This document shows, piece by piece, positions 9,572 to 17,805 of a DNA stretch of 64,000 bases. Position 1 is the first letter of the stretch, and every line of letters begins with the position of its first letter. The position numbers and the translations under genes are program-made. The notes beneath the pieces are model-generated. The model ran no database searches, was not told the origin of the DNA, and worked only from the letters and a program-made list of their open reading frames with translations. Origin of the DNA: Methylotenera_A sp049687015 (lineage in GTDB: Bacteria > Pseudomonadota > Gammaproteobacteria > Burkholderiales > Methylophilaceae); contig JBAVIP010000004.1 of assembly GCA_049687015.1 (NCBI GenBank), forward strand, positions 12,194 to 76,193, read 5' to 3'.

Positions 9572-10114
9572 GTGGCCCAAAATATTGTGAAAGACCATAA
9601 CGGAAACATTTTTTTTATAGGCCTGATGGGGGCTGGCAAAACCACCATTGGTAAATTGCTGGCCAAACATTTGGGTAAAGATTTTTATGATACCGATCAT
9701 GAAATCGAAAAACGCACCGGCGTTAAAATACCTATTATTTTCGAGCTTGAAGGCGAGGCTGGCTTTCGTAAGCGAGAAACTGCTGTCATTCAGGATCTGG
9801 CCAAGCTAAATAATATTGTGATGGCCACAGGCGGTGGCGCTGTGATTGCAGAAGAAAATCGACAGTTGTTACAGGCTAAAGGCACGGTGATTTACCTGCG
9901 CGCCAATGTGAATGAGCTTTGGCACAGAACACGTAATGACAAGCATCGGCCTTTACTGCAAAACGTGGATATTCGCGCTAAACTAGAGCAACTTTATGCA
10001 GAGCGTAACCCCTTGTATACGCAAACAGCTACATTCATCTTCGATACTGGCAATCAGCCTGTAGCGAATATACTCAATCAAATAGAAAAATCGTTAACAG
10101 AACGAACCATATAA
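9572..10114 (+). CDS. aroK: Shikimate kinase
   Basis: Phosphorylates shikimate to shikimate-3-phosphate with ATP, step five of the chorismate pathway. Walker A is GLMGAGKT (about residues 17-24). The shikimate-binding signature is RKRET and the family motif ATGGGAV follows; the lid region contains RNDKHRPLL. 180 residues is normal. An in-frame TAG at 9557 means translation must start after the terminator hairpin. GTG at 9572 is the first option and GTG at 9587 the second. Neither has a free ribosome site. The next gene, aroB, starts five bases after the stop. Confidence 0.95.
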   Translation: MAQNIVKDHNGNIFFIGLMGAGKTTIGKLLAKHLGKDFYDTDHEIEKRTGVKIPIIFELEGEAGFRKRETAVIQDLAKLNNIVMATGGGAVIAEENRQLLQAKGTVIYLRANVNELWHRTRNDKHRPLLQNVDIRAKLEQLYAERNPLYTQTATFIFDTGNQPVANILNQIEKSLTERTI

Positions 10115-10119
10115 AATTT

Positions 10120-11202
10120 ATGATGCAGACCTTACAAGTAGCGCTTGGCGATCGTGCGTACCCCATCCACATTGGCAGCGGTTTGATTCAAAAAGCCGAT
10201 TTAATTCTGCCACACCTAAAGCGCAAACAGGTGGCGATTGTTACCAACACTACAGTTGCGCCACTATATCTTGAAAAACTTGCCAAGCCCTTGCGTGATG
10301 CGGGTGTCAGTGTGATTGAAATTATTCTGTCTGATGGCGAGGCATATAAAAATAGCGAAACCCTTAAATTAATTTACGATGCCTTATTGCAAAACCGTTG
10401 CGAGCGCAGCACAACGCTGATCGCGCTTGGCGGAGGCGTGATTGGTGATTTAACCGGCTATGCGGCCGCAACTTACCTACGTGGTGTGCCATTTATCCAG
10501 ATTCCCACCACGTTGCTGTCGCAGGTCGATTCAAGCGTAGGCGGTAAAACAGGCATTAACCATCCTCTGGGCAAAAACATGATAGGCGCGTTTTACCAAC
10601 CTAAACTGGTGCTAGCCGATATAGACGTGTTGCAGACCTTGCCGCAGCGCGAGCTTTCAGCTGGCGTGGCCGAAGTCATCAAGTACGGCCTCATTCGCGA
10701 TGCCGACTTTTTTGATTGGCTGGAAGTCAATATAGACAAGCTCATGGCGCTGGATGAAGCCGTGACAACCTCTGCTATTTACCGCTCTTGCCAAAATAAA
10801 GCGGAGGTAGTCGCTGCGGATGAACATGAAACTGGCGAGCGCGCTCTGCTTAACTTGGGTCACACATTTGGCCATGCCATTGAAAACGCCATGGGCTATG
10901 GCGTGTGGCTGCATGGCGAGGCGGTGGCTGCAGGCACCATGTTGGCAGCAGATTTATCGCAACGTATGGGCTGGCTTACAGCCGAGCAAATTAAGCGTAT
11001 GCACATGATATTCACGGCTGCCAAGCTGCCGATACAAGCGCCAAAATTGGGTGCTGAAAAATACCTTGATTTGATGGGCTTAGATAAGAAAGTGGTAGAT
11101 GGAAAAATCAGGCTGGTATTACAGCAAGGCATCGGCAAAGCGGTGATTACCAGTGATTATGATGCCGGCAAGCTCAAACAAACATTAGAGGCCATAGTTT
11201 AG
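10120..11202 (+). CDS. aroB: 3-dehydroquinate synthase
   Basis: NAD- and metal-dependent enzyme that converts DAHP to 3-dehydroquinate, step two of the shikimate pathway. Visible motifs are SDGEAYKN, the NAD-binding LGGGVIGDLTGYAAATYLRG, the substrate-binding VDSSVGGKTGINHPLGKNMIG, and the zinc ligands in LNLGHTFGHAIE and WLHGEAVAAG. 360 residues is the usual length. It forms the common aroKB pair and is followed 14 bases later by dgt. Confidence 0.96.
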   Translation: MMQTLQVALGDRAYPIHIGSGLIQKADLILPHLKRKQVAIVTNTTVAPLYLEKLAKPLRDAGVSVIEIILSDGEAYKNSETLKLIYDALLQNRCERSTTLIALGGGVIGDLTGYAAATYLRGVPFIQIPTTLLSQVDSSVGGKTGINHPLGKNMIGAFYQPKLVLADIDVLQTLPQRELSAGVAEVIKYGLIRDADFFDWLEVNIDKLMALDEAVTTSAIYRSCQNKAEVVAADEHETGERALLNLGHTFGHAIENAMGYGVWLHGEAVAAGTMLAADLSQRMGWLTAEQIKRMHMIFTAAKLPIQAPKLGAEKYLDLMGLDKKVVDGKIRLVLQQGIGKAVITSDYDAGKLKQTLEAIV

Positions 11203-11216
11203 CGAGGGTTTAGCCA

Positions 11217-12353
11217 ATGCTTGCAATATACGCCGCCAATCCGGAAAACTCTCTAGGCCGACACCACTACGAGCCGCCTTCGCAGCTAGTTAACGGCGTG
11301 CCGATCCGCAACGCTTTTCAGCGCGACCGTGACCGCATCATCCACTCTACCGCATTTCGCCGGCTGGAATACAAAACACAGGTGTTTGTAAATCACGAGG
11401 GTGATTTATTTCGCACACGCTTAACGCACAGTCTGGAAGTTGCACAGCTCGCACGCGGCATTGCGCGTACCTTAAATCTGCATGAAGACTTAACTGAGGC
11501 CATCGCGCTCGCGCACGATCTCGGCCACACGCCGTTCGGTCATGCCGGGCAGGATGCCTTGAATGCTTGTATGCGAGATTACGGCGGTTTTGAGCATAAC
11601 CTGCAGTCGCTGCGCGTGGTAGATAAGCTGGAGCAGCGCTATGCTGAGTTTGATGGCTTAAATCTGACTTTTGAGCTGCGCGAAGGCATCCTCAAACATT
11701 GCTCGGTCAAAAACGCCAGGCAGTTGGGCGATGTAGGTTTGCGTTTTATTCACAAAACCAACCCAAGTTTAGAAGCACAAATCACCAACTTTGCCGATGA
11801 AATCGCCTATAACAATCATGATGTGGATGACGGCCTGCGCTCGGGTCTGATTACTATCGAGCAGTTACAACATGTTGAGTTATTTGCATCGCAGCTCGAT
11901 ATTGTAAAAAGTAAATATCCAAAACTTGAGCAAAAACGGCTGATTCACGAAACCATACGCCGCATGATCAATATGCTGGTGGTCGATTTATGCGCCCAAA
12001 GCGCAAAAAACATTGCTAACCTAAACCCGCAAAGCATACAGGATGTTCGCCAGGCACCTTATTTGGTAAACTTTAGCGAGGACATGGCCGCTAAAAATCA
12101 TGCGCTCAAACAGTTTTTGCGCAAAAATCTTTATCTGCATTACAAGGTCAATCGCATGAGCGCCAAGGCCGAACGCATCATCCGCGAGTTGTTTACGGTG
12201 TTTTTCGGTGATATTGGACTTATGCCACACGAGTTTCAGCAACACGCCAAAGCAGACAAAGCGCGCGCAGTGGCAGATTACATTGCCGGTATGACGGATA
12301 GATTTGCTATACGCGAGCACCGGCGTTTGTTTGCGGTAGAGGAGTATTTCTAA
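11217..12353 (+). CDS. dgt: Deoxyguanosinetriphosphate triphosphohydrolase-like protein
   Basis: HD-domain nucleotidase of the dGTPase family (type 2, about 380 residues), which hydrolyses dNTPs to nucleosides and triphosphate. The metal-binding residues are in RLTHSLEVAQLARGIA, ALAHDLGHTPFGHAGQ and FADEIAYNNHDVDDG. The N-terminal RDRDRIIHSTAFRRLEYKTQV signature begins about residue 37. Location after aroB is common in betaproteobacteria. In-vivo substrate preference cannot be read from sequence. A REP element begins five bases after the stop. Confidence 0.93.
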   Translation: MLAIYAANPENSLGRHHYEPPSQLVNGVPIRNAFQRDRDRIIHSTAFRRLEYKTQVFVNHEGDLFRTRLTHSLEVAQLARGIARTLNLHEDLTEAIALAHDLGHTPFGHAGQDALNACMRDYGGFEHNLQSLRVVDKLEQRYAEFDGLNLTFELREGILKHCSVKNARQLGDVGLRFIHKTNPSLEAQITNFADEIAYNNHDVDDGLRSGLITIEQLQHVELFASQLDIVKSKYPKLEQKRLIHETIRRMINMLVVDLCAQSAKNIANLNPQSIQDVRQAPYLVNFSEDMAAKNHALKQFLRKNLYLHYKVNRMSAKAERIIRELFTVFFGDIGLMPHEFQQHAKADKARAVADYIAGMTDRFAIREHRRLFAVEEYF

Positions 12354-12358
12354 GTTTC

Positions 12359-12411
12359 TGTAGGAGAGGCGTCCCCATTACGAATAATCGGGGCGGGTCG
12401 CCCCTCCTACA
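12359..12411. repeat. Inverted REP pair upstream of the RAYT gene
   Basis: TGTAGGAGAGGCGTCCCC at the left and GGGGCGGGTCGCCCCTCC followed by TACA at the right face each other and can fold into a long hairpin. The right part (TCGGGGCGGGTCGCCCCTCC) is repeated almost exactly at 12956-12979, on the other side of the transposase-like gene. Confidence 0.85.
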
Positions 12412-12423
12412 AAAGCGCACACA

Positions 12424-12447
12424 TGTAGGAGCGACGCCCTCGACGCG
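12424..12447 (+). repeat. REP element directly upstream of the RAYT gene
   Basis: TGTAGGAGCGACGCCCTCGA followed by CGCG contains the tetranucleotide-plus-hairpin structure of REP sequences (GCGACG...CGACGCG). It ends six bases before the RAYT start and has a near-identical copy at 12901-12924. Confidence 0.85.
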
Positions 12448-12452
12448 AAAAA

Positions 12453-12905
12453 TTGAACATGCAAAATGAAAAACCACATCAAAAAGATCTGCGTAAAGGC
12501 CGATATTCGCAAGAAAATCATATATATCATGTGACCACAACGACGCTCAATCGCGCGCCAATATTCAAAGATTTTGCTGCCGCACGCCTGATGATTGGCG
12601 ACATGAAAAAATCAGACACACTGAATCAAACTACAACACTTGCTTTCGTCGTTATGCCAGACCATATTCATTGGCTTTTTCAACTAAACAAAACGCAGAC
12701 ATTGTGAAAATTGATACAAGTTATCAAATTCACAAGCGCGCATATAATCGGCAAACCTATCTGGCAACCGGGATTTTACGATCACGCCATTCGTAAAGAC
12801 GAAGACATTGTGGCAATTGCGCGATATATCATAGCCAACCCAATACGTGCAGGTTTGGTAAAGCGGGTCGGCGATCACCCGCATTGGGACGCAGTGTGGT
12901 TGTAG
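12453..12905 (+). pseudogene. REP-associated tyrosine transposase (RAYT), interrupted by one stop codon
   Basis: 150 codons in one frame encode a Y1-type transposase of the IS200/RAYT class, broken by a single TGA at 12705-12707. The first part shows RKGRYSQENHIYHVTTTT and the HUH motif in VMPDHIHWLF. The second part, after the stop, shows the RAYT signature WQPGFYDHAIR, DIVAIARYIIANP (catalytic Tyr) and a normal C terminus DHPHWDAVWL. No frameshift is needed, so one nonsense change appears to have inactivated it unless TGA is read through. Such proteins bind and process the REP hairpins around them; intact REPs lie on both sides here, consistent with a recently lost function. Confidence 0.85.
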
Positions 12906-12924
12906 GAGCGACGTCCTCGTCGCG
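12901..12924 (+). repeat. REP element overlapping the RAYT stop codon
   Basis: TGTAGGAGCGACGTCCTCGT followed by CGCG matches the element at 12424-12447 except for two central substitutions that keep the hairpin paired (GCGACG / CGTCGC). The gene's TAG stop at 12903-12905 lies inside the REP head TGTAGG. Confidence 0.85.
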
Positions 12925-12955
12925 AAAAACAGTGGCGCAATATCAAATATCGTCA

Positions 12956-12979
12956 TCGGGGCGGGTCGCCCCTCCTACA
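12956..12979 (-). repeat. REP element downstream of the RAYT gene, inverted
   Basis: TCGGGGCGGGTCGCCCCTCC followed by TACA is the opposite-orientation partner of the REP at 12901-12924 and a copy of the right half of 12359-12411. The two together form a bipartite (BIME-like) unit on each side of the transposase-like gene. Confidence 0.85.
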
Positions 12980-13250
12980 AACCCAATGTTGTGCAATTAC
13001 AACATTTGTTTAAATTATGTGCCATAAAGCCACAAATAGCTTGCCCTTAAAAGCCACCCTTTGGCATACTGTCATCACCTTCTTAGTAAATAAATGTAAA
13101 TTGTTTTATTGGGAGAGTTCGCGAACTTTCTCGTTTTTGTGGCTTGGTTAGAAATAATTAGATTATAAAAATGAGGGTATTTTTAGTAGTAAACTTTAAG
13201 TAATTAAATAAGCAGTAAATTTTTTAGTAACAAAAACTTTGGAGATTTAT
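12980..13250. other. Gene-free region before the porin gene, with two palindromes
   Basis: 271 bases without a credible gene. A stem-loop with perfect 8-bp arms (AATGTTGT / ACAACATT, 12985-13006) lies just after the REP. A perfect 10-base palindrome GTTCGCGAAC is at 13117-13126 inside a longer imperfect dyad (GGGAGAGTTCGCGAACTTTC) followed by GTTTTTG, which could be an operator or a weak terminator. The rest is AT-rich and presumably holds the porin promoter, but no convincing -35/-10 pair could be chosen. GGAG at 13241-13244 is the porin ribosome site. Confidence 0.5.
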
Positions 13251-14426
13251 ATGAACAACACAATTAAATTAGCAGTTGCAGCGGCTTTATTAGCTGGTGC
13301 TTCAAGCGCTAGCGCTGGTATTATGATTCCAGCTGGCGATTGGACAGTAGACATTGGCGGTAACGTGAATGCTTACTACACTCACACTTCTTTCTCAGGT
13401 AATCAAGAAAGCAATACTAAAGGTGCTTTCACTAACAAATCTGCAAACACAGTGCAAACAGGTTTGTTGCCATCAGCCTTTGGCATTGGTGCTAAAACAC
13501 GTCAAAATGATTTAGACGTTGCTTTCCAACTTACTTACTTCGTTGGTAGTGATTCAGGCACAGGTGACGCGTTTGGTAACAACACACTTAACGTGCGTCA
13601 ATCATTCTTGAGCTTTGGTGATAAAAGCTGGGGTACTATCAAAGCTGGTCGTGATTTAGGTATTTTCGGTTCTGATGCTATTTTGTCTGACATGACATTG
13701 TTGGGCGTTGGCTCTGGTGCTGGCCAAGGTGGCACTACCACACTGGGCCGTATCGGTTCTGGTTATCAATATGCTGACTGGATCGGTCAAATCAGCTATG
13801 CATCACCAAACTGGAATGGCTTCAGCTTTGCAGCGGGTATTGATGAAGGCTTAAACAATGCTGTTGATAATACTAATCACAACCTTGGTTACCAAGCTAA
13901 AGCGTCATACGACTGGGCTGGCGATGTGGCTGGTAAAGTATGGGTTGGCGCTTTATCTAACAAGCATGAAGGTACTGCGACTATTAAAAGTTACACAACT
14001 ACTGCTTGGGAATTAGGCGGTAAAGTGGATGTGGCTGGTTTTGGCTTAGTTGGTTACTACTATGATGGCCGTGGTTTGTCAGGTTCTAACACAACCTCAA
14101 CTAACGCTCCATTAAATGGCGGTATCAACTTCACTAGCACTAGCAAAACTGATGATAAAGGTGGTTACGTACAAGGTACATACACTATTCCTGGTGTAGG
14201 TACTAAACTTGGCCTTAGCTGGGGTACCAGCCAGTCAGAAGCAAAAAATTCAAACTTACAGTATGAAAACGAAGCTTGGATCATCGGTGCTTACCATCCT
14301 TTAACTAAGCACTTGAACTTGGTTGCTGAGTACACAGACAATAAAATCAAACAAGAAGTAGCTTTAGCTCCAGATCTGAAATTGAAAGCAAAAACAGTTT
14401 CACTTGGCGCAATCTTGTTCTTCTAG
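13251..14426 (+). CDS. Outer-membrane porin
   Basis: 391-residue beta-barrel protein. The signal peptide MNNTIKLAVAAALLAGASSA precedes a mature protein full of alternating aromatic and polar beta strands, rich in Gly, Asn and Thr, and ending in LGAILFF with the terminal Phe needed by the BAM machinery. The ATG at 13251 is chosen over an in-frame TTG at 13239 because GGAG lies six bases before it. It stands alone, with two hairpins after the stop. The exact porin family and solute preference are not recognisable by eye. Confidence 0.85.
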   Translation: MNNTIKLAVAAALLAGASSASAGIMIPAGDWTVDIGGNVNAYYTHTSFSGNQESNTKGAFTNKSANTVQTGLLPSAFGIGAKTRQNDLDVAFQLTYFVGSDSGTGDAFGNNTLNVRQSFLSFGDKSWGTIKAGRDLGIFGSDAILSDMTLLGVGSGAGQGGTTTLGRIGSGYQYADWIGQISYASPNWNGFSFAAGIDEGLNNAVDNTNHNLGYQAKASYDWAGDVAGKVWVGALSNKHEGTATIKSYTTTAWELGGKVDVAGFGLVGYYYDGRGLSGSNTTSTNAPLNGGINFTSTSKTDDKGGYVQGTYTIPGVGTKLGLSWGTSQSEAKNSNLQYENEAWIIGAYHPLTKHLNLVAEYTDNKIKQEVALAPDLKLKAKTVSLGAILFF

Positions 14427-14430
14427 TTGT

Positions 14431-14496
14431 AAGCAGGGTTTACCCTGCTTTAGTTAGAAATGCAAACTTAAACGGCAACTTCGGTTGCCGTTTTTT
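14431..14496 (+). terminator. Tandem terminator hairpins after the porin gene
   Basis: The first hairpin, AAGCAGGG-TTTA-CCCTGCTT (14431-14450), lacks a T run. The second, AACGGCAAC-TTCG-GTTGCCGTT (14471-14492), has the very stable UUCG loop and ends in six T (14491-14496): a canonical Rho-independent terminator. Confidence 0.92.
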
Positions 14497-14543
14497 ATTG
14501 TGCATAAAACCGTATAATAGTGAAAAAATCTATATTGAATATT

Positions 14544-15770
14544 ATGATGAAAAAAACCGGCCGAAACGATCCTTGCCCGTGTGGTAGCGGCAAGAAATAT
14601 AAGCAGTGCTGTCAAAAGGTTGAGAATGGGCGTGCAGCCAGTGTGCCTGCATTAGATGTGCAAATACGCCAAGCCATGCAGGCTGCCTGGATGCACCGTA
14701 GTCAAGGGAATTTGGCGCAGGCAGAATCAATCTGCCATCAGATTATTCAGCTGTCTCCAAAAAATGCAGATGCTTTGAATCTACTGGGTGCTTTGATGAT
14801 GCAGGATGGCAGGATTGATATTGCAAGCACCTATTTTAACCAGGCGATTAGCAGTAACCCCAAAAACCCTGAGTTTTATAGCAACTTAGGTTTAGCCTTG
14901 CATGAGCAGGGGCAGTTAGATGCGGCTGAGGTACATTATCGTAAAGCGATATCTATCAATCCAGATTATGCTGATGCTTATTATAATCTCCATGCACTGT
15001 TGCTAAATAGCGAAGATATGGCGCCTGCTATCAAGTGCATGAATAAAGTGGTTGCATTAAGCCCGCTGGATACCGATGCCCGATATATCCTGGGAGTATT
15101 GCTGGATTATTCTGGAGATACAACGGTTGCGAAAAATCATTTTGATATTGTTGATAAAACTACGAATTTATTTAGAGCAAGACTCGATGCCTGGCGCTAT
15201 ATCAAATCTGCCAACAAAATTCTGCCACGGATCACTGGTAGTGGCAATGAAACATTCAAATTCGCTCTGTCTGCTGCAAACCCAGATGGGTTAGTACTGG
15301 AGTTTGGTGTTCGATTCGGTACTTCAATCCGTCAAATTGCAACCATGGTTAACCAGCCTGTACATGGGTTTGACAGTTTTGAGGGTCTGCCAGAAGTTTG
15401 GCATCACGAGCCCAAGGGTAGCTACACCACAAAGGGAGTAATCCCTACAGTACCTATGAGGGTCAGCTTACATGTGGGGTGGTTTGAGGATACACTGCCC
15501 AAGTTTTTAGAACAAAACCTTGAGCCAGTTCGATTTATCAATATAGATTGTGATATTTATAGTTCAACAGTCACAATTCTTGAGCAACTTGCGCCACGTA
15601 TGGTGGTCGGCTCCGTTATTGTGTTTGATGAATACATAGGCAATGAGCGTTGGCGTGAAGATGAATTTAAGGCGTTTCAGGAGGCTGTTGCTAAGTATGG
15701 CTGGGGCTATGAGTATATTTGCTTCAGTGTATTCACTAAGCAGGTGGCGGTAAGAATTACAAGGGTGTGA
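14544..15770 (+). CDS. SEC-C / TPR / methyltransferase fusion protein
   Basis: Three modules in one 408-residue protein. An N-terminal SEC-C zinc motif (GRNDPCPCGSGKKYKQCC) comes first. About five tetratricopeptide repeats follow (for example ADALNLLGALMMQDGRIDIA and NPEFYSNLGLALHEQGQLDA). The C-terminal ~170 residues resemble class I SAM-dependent methyltransferases of the TylF type (LVLEFGVRFGTSIRQIA; FDSFEGLPEVW; FINIDCDIYSSTVTILE; VIVFDEYIGN). The likely role is O-methylation of a small molecule or glycan, with the TPR as a protein-binding platform; substrate unknown. ATG at 14544 is preferred because the SEC-C motif starts right after it; GTG at 14520 would add eight residues. Not obviously in an operon with the porin, since terminators intervene. 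Confidence 0.8.
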   Translation: MMKKTGRNDPCPCGSGKKYKQCCQKVENGRAASVPALDVQIRQAMQAAWMHRSQGNLAQAESICHQIIQLSPKNADALNLLGALMMQDGRIDIASTYFNQAISSNPKNPEFYSNLGLALHEQGQLDAAEVHYRKAISINPDYADAYYNLHALLLNSEDMAPAIKCMNKVVALSPLDTDARYILGVLLDYSGDTTVAKNHFDIVDKTTNLFRARLDAWRYIKSANKILPRITGSGNETFKFALSAANPDGLVLEFGVRFGTSIRQIATMVNQPVHGFDSFEGLPEVWHHEPKGSYTTKGVIPTVPMRVSLHVGWFEDTLPKFLEQNLEPVRFINIDCDIYSSTVTILEQLAPRMVVGSVIVFDEYIGNERWREDEFKAFQEAVAKYGWGYEYICFSVFTKQVAVRITRV

Positions 15771-15824
15771 TCGTGAAATTGCAAAATAGATTGTTTATTC
15801 ATAGAGTATTGAGACCGTATCTCC

Positions 15825-16274
15825 ATGGTTTTAGTTAATGAAAAACAATACTTAACTGATTTTATTCAACTCAACGAAGCTTGGATAACGCACTACTTTA
15901 AGCTGGAAGATGCAGACCGAGCGCTGGCGGGCAACCCTGCCAAAATCATCGAAGATGGGGGCTATATTTTCTCTCTAATCGAAGATGGTCAGGTTGTTGG
16001 AGTCTGTGCTTTGTTTAAGGATGATGACGCCGACTTTCAGTTGGCGCGTATGGCAGTAAAGAATGAGCATCAAGGTAAAGGCTATGGTGATGCATTGTTA
16101 ATTGCTGCAATTGCCAAGTTGCGAGAAATTAAGGCAAGCAGGGTTTACCTGCTGTCCAATACGATATTGATACCTGCGATTAATTTATATAAAAAATATG
16201 GATTTACAGTATTTAGTATGGGGCAACATCCTGTATATGCGAGGTGCGATATCGTCATGGAGAAAATTCTCTAA
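15825..16274 (+). CDS. GNAT-family N-acetyltransferase
   Basis: 149-residue single-domain GNAT protein. The acetyl-CoA-binding motif is visible as LARMAVKNEHQGKGYGDALL (Q-x-x-G-x-G type) and the C-terminal strand as NLYKKYGFTVFSM. It transfers an acetyl group from acetyl-CoA to an amine; the substrate cannot be inferred. It lies 54 bases after the SEC-C/TPR/methyltransferase gene on the same strand and converges on ntrC. Confidence 0.85.
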   Translation: MVLVNEKQYLTDFIQLNEAWITHYFKLEDADRALAGNPAKIIEDGGYIFSLIEDGQVVGVCALFKDDDADFQLARMAVKNEHQGKGYGDALLIAAIAKLREIKASRVYLLSNTILIPAINLYKKYGFTVFSMGQHPVYARCDIVMEKIL

Positions 16275-16330
16275 GCACTGATTCATGGTCCACTTTATTG
16301 GGCATAAAAGAATGGTTATCAGGCATGAGT

Positions 16331-17719
16331 TTATTCTCCTATGCCTAATTCTTGAATTTTACGTGTCAGTGTATTGCGCCCCATGCCTAGTTGGTTGGCT
16401 GCTTCTATGCGCCTACCATCGGTGTGCTGTAGGGCCTTAACAATCATTACCCGTTCAAAATCTTTGGTACGAGCTTCTAGCACATTTTGCTCGCCTCGAT
16501 TTAAAGCATCTGCAACATCGGAAGCCAGCGCCTCTTGCCAGGAGCTTGCGCCCGATGATTTAGAAGTGTCTTCTTTCAGTTCCGGTGGTAAATCCGCCAC
16601 ATCCACATTTTGCCCTGGCGCCATTACAGTCAACCAATGGCATACGTTTTCTAGCTGGCGTACATTACCGCTCCAATTGACAGCGGTTAAATAGCGCAAA
16701 GCGGCTGCTGAGAGTTGTTTTGGTTCTACGCCCAGCTCTTGCGCGCTATGTGCAAGAAAATGCTTGGTGAGTAATGGGATGTCTTCGCGGCGCTCGCGTA
16801 ATGGCGGAAGTCGCAGCCGTATGACATTTAGGCGGTGAAATAAATCTTCACGGAACAGCCCCACCTTCACCCGCTCTTCCAAATCCTGGTGGGTCGCGGC
16901 AATTACGCGAACATTAACCTTGAGTGGTTGATGCCCACCGACACGGTAAAACTGGCCATCGCTCAATACTCGCAATAAGCGTGTTTGCAAGTCAGCGGGC
17001 ATGTCACCAATTTCATCTAAAAAAAGCGTTCCGTTATCGGCCTGCTCAAAGCGACCTCTGCGTGCTGCCGCTGCGCCGGTAAATGCACCGCGTTCGTGGC
17101 CGAATAGTTCAGATTCTAATAAATCTTTAGGGATAGCCGCAGTATTGATGGCAATAAAGGGCTTTTCAGCGCGTGGGCTGTGTTTATGCAAGGCACTGGC
17201 TACTAGCTCCTTACCGCTGCCAGATTCGCCGTTAATAAGTACCGTAGCGTGCGAACGGCTGAGGCGGCCAATAGCACGAAAAACCTCTTGCATGGCAGGT
17301 GCCTGGCCGATGATTTCTGGTGTTTCTTCCAATGTTACGTTATCTACCGCTTGGCGCATGCTTTCTTCCACCGCGCGTTTGATCACGTCAATGGCCTGGT
17401 CTACGTCAAAAGGCTTGGCTAAGTACTCAAAAGCACCACCTTGAAACGCTGCGACTGCGCTTTCGAGATCGGAATAGGCGGTCATGATAATCACGGGAAT
17501 ATCAGGGTATCTTTGCTTAACTTCTGCCAAGAAATCAAGCCCAGAGCCATTCGGCATGCGAATGTCACTGACCACTACTTGCGGCTGCTCGCGGTTTAAG
17601 GCATTTAGCGCCTCTGCTACCGATGAAAAGGTTTTGAACTCCATATCGGTGCGCGCCAGCGCTTTTTCGAACACCCAGCGAATCGATTTATCGTCGTCTA
17701 AAATCCAGATTGGTTTCAT
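16331..17719 (-). CDS. ntrC: Nitrogen regulation response regulator NtrC (NR-I)
   Basis: 462-residue sigma-54-dependent activator. The receiver domain has phosphoacceptor Asp52 (VVSDIRMPNGSG). The AAA+ domain has Walker A GESGSGKE (164-171) and the sigma-54 contact loop GAFTGA (211-216). The C terminus has a Fis-type helix-turn-helix (AANQLGMGRNTLTRKIQELG). When phosphorylated by NtrB it activates glnA and other nitrogen genes. Downstream of ntrB with an 86-base gap that contains degenerate REP sequences. Also known as glnG. Confidence 0.96.
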   Translation of the reverse strand: MKPIWILDDDKSIRWVFEKALARTDMEFKTFSSVAEALNALNREQPQVVVSDIRMPNGSGLDFLAEVKQRYPDIPVIIMTAYSDLESAVAAFQGGAFEYLAKPFDVDQAIDVIKRAVEESMRQAVDNVTLEETPEIIGQAPAMQEVFRAIGRLSRSHATVLINGESGSGKELVASALHKHSPRAEKPFIAINTAAIPKDLLESELFGHERGAFTGAAAARRGRFEQADNGTLFLDEIGDMPADLQTRLLRVLSDGQFYRVGGHQPLKVNVRVIAATHQDLEERVKVGLFREDLFHRLNVIRLRLPPLRERREDIPLLTKHFLAHSAQELGVEPKQLSAAALRYLTAVNWSGNVRQLENVCHWLTVMAPGQNVDVADLPPELKEDTSKSSGASSWQEALASDVADALNRGEQNVLEARTKDFERVMIVKALQHTDGRRIEAANQLGMGRNTLTRKIQELGIGE

Positions 17720-17745
17720 ATGTTTCTCTTACACTTCTTTAATAA

Positions 17746-17803
17746 TCGGCACGGGGTCGTGCCACCTACATTTAACTTCGCGATTTAAAAATCGCTCCTG
17801 CAA
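17746..17803. repeat. Degenerate REP pair between ntrB and ntrC
   Basis: TCGGCACGGGGTCGTGCCAC followed by CTACA (17746-17770) resembles the REP at 12956-12979. CGCGATTTAAAAATCGCTCC followed by TGCA (17779-17802) has the same layout as the complement of the REP at 12424-12447 (CGCGA...TCGCTCCTACA) and forms its own hairpin. The pair fills the gap between two co-transcribed regulator genes and could affect relative ntrB/ntrC mRNA levels. Confidence 0.65.
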
Positions 17804-17805
17804 CG

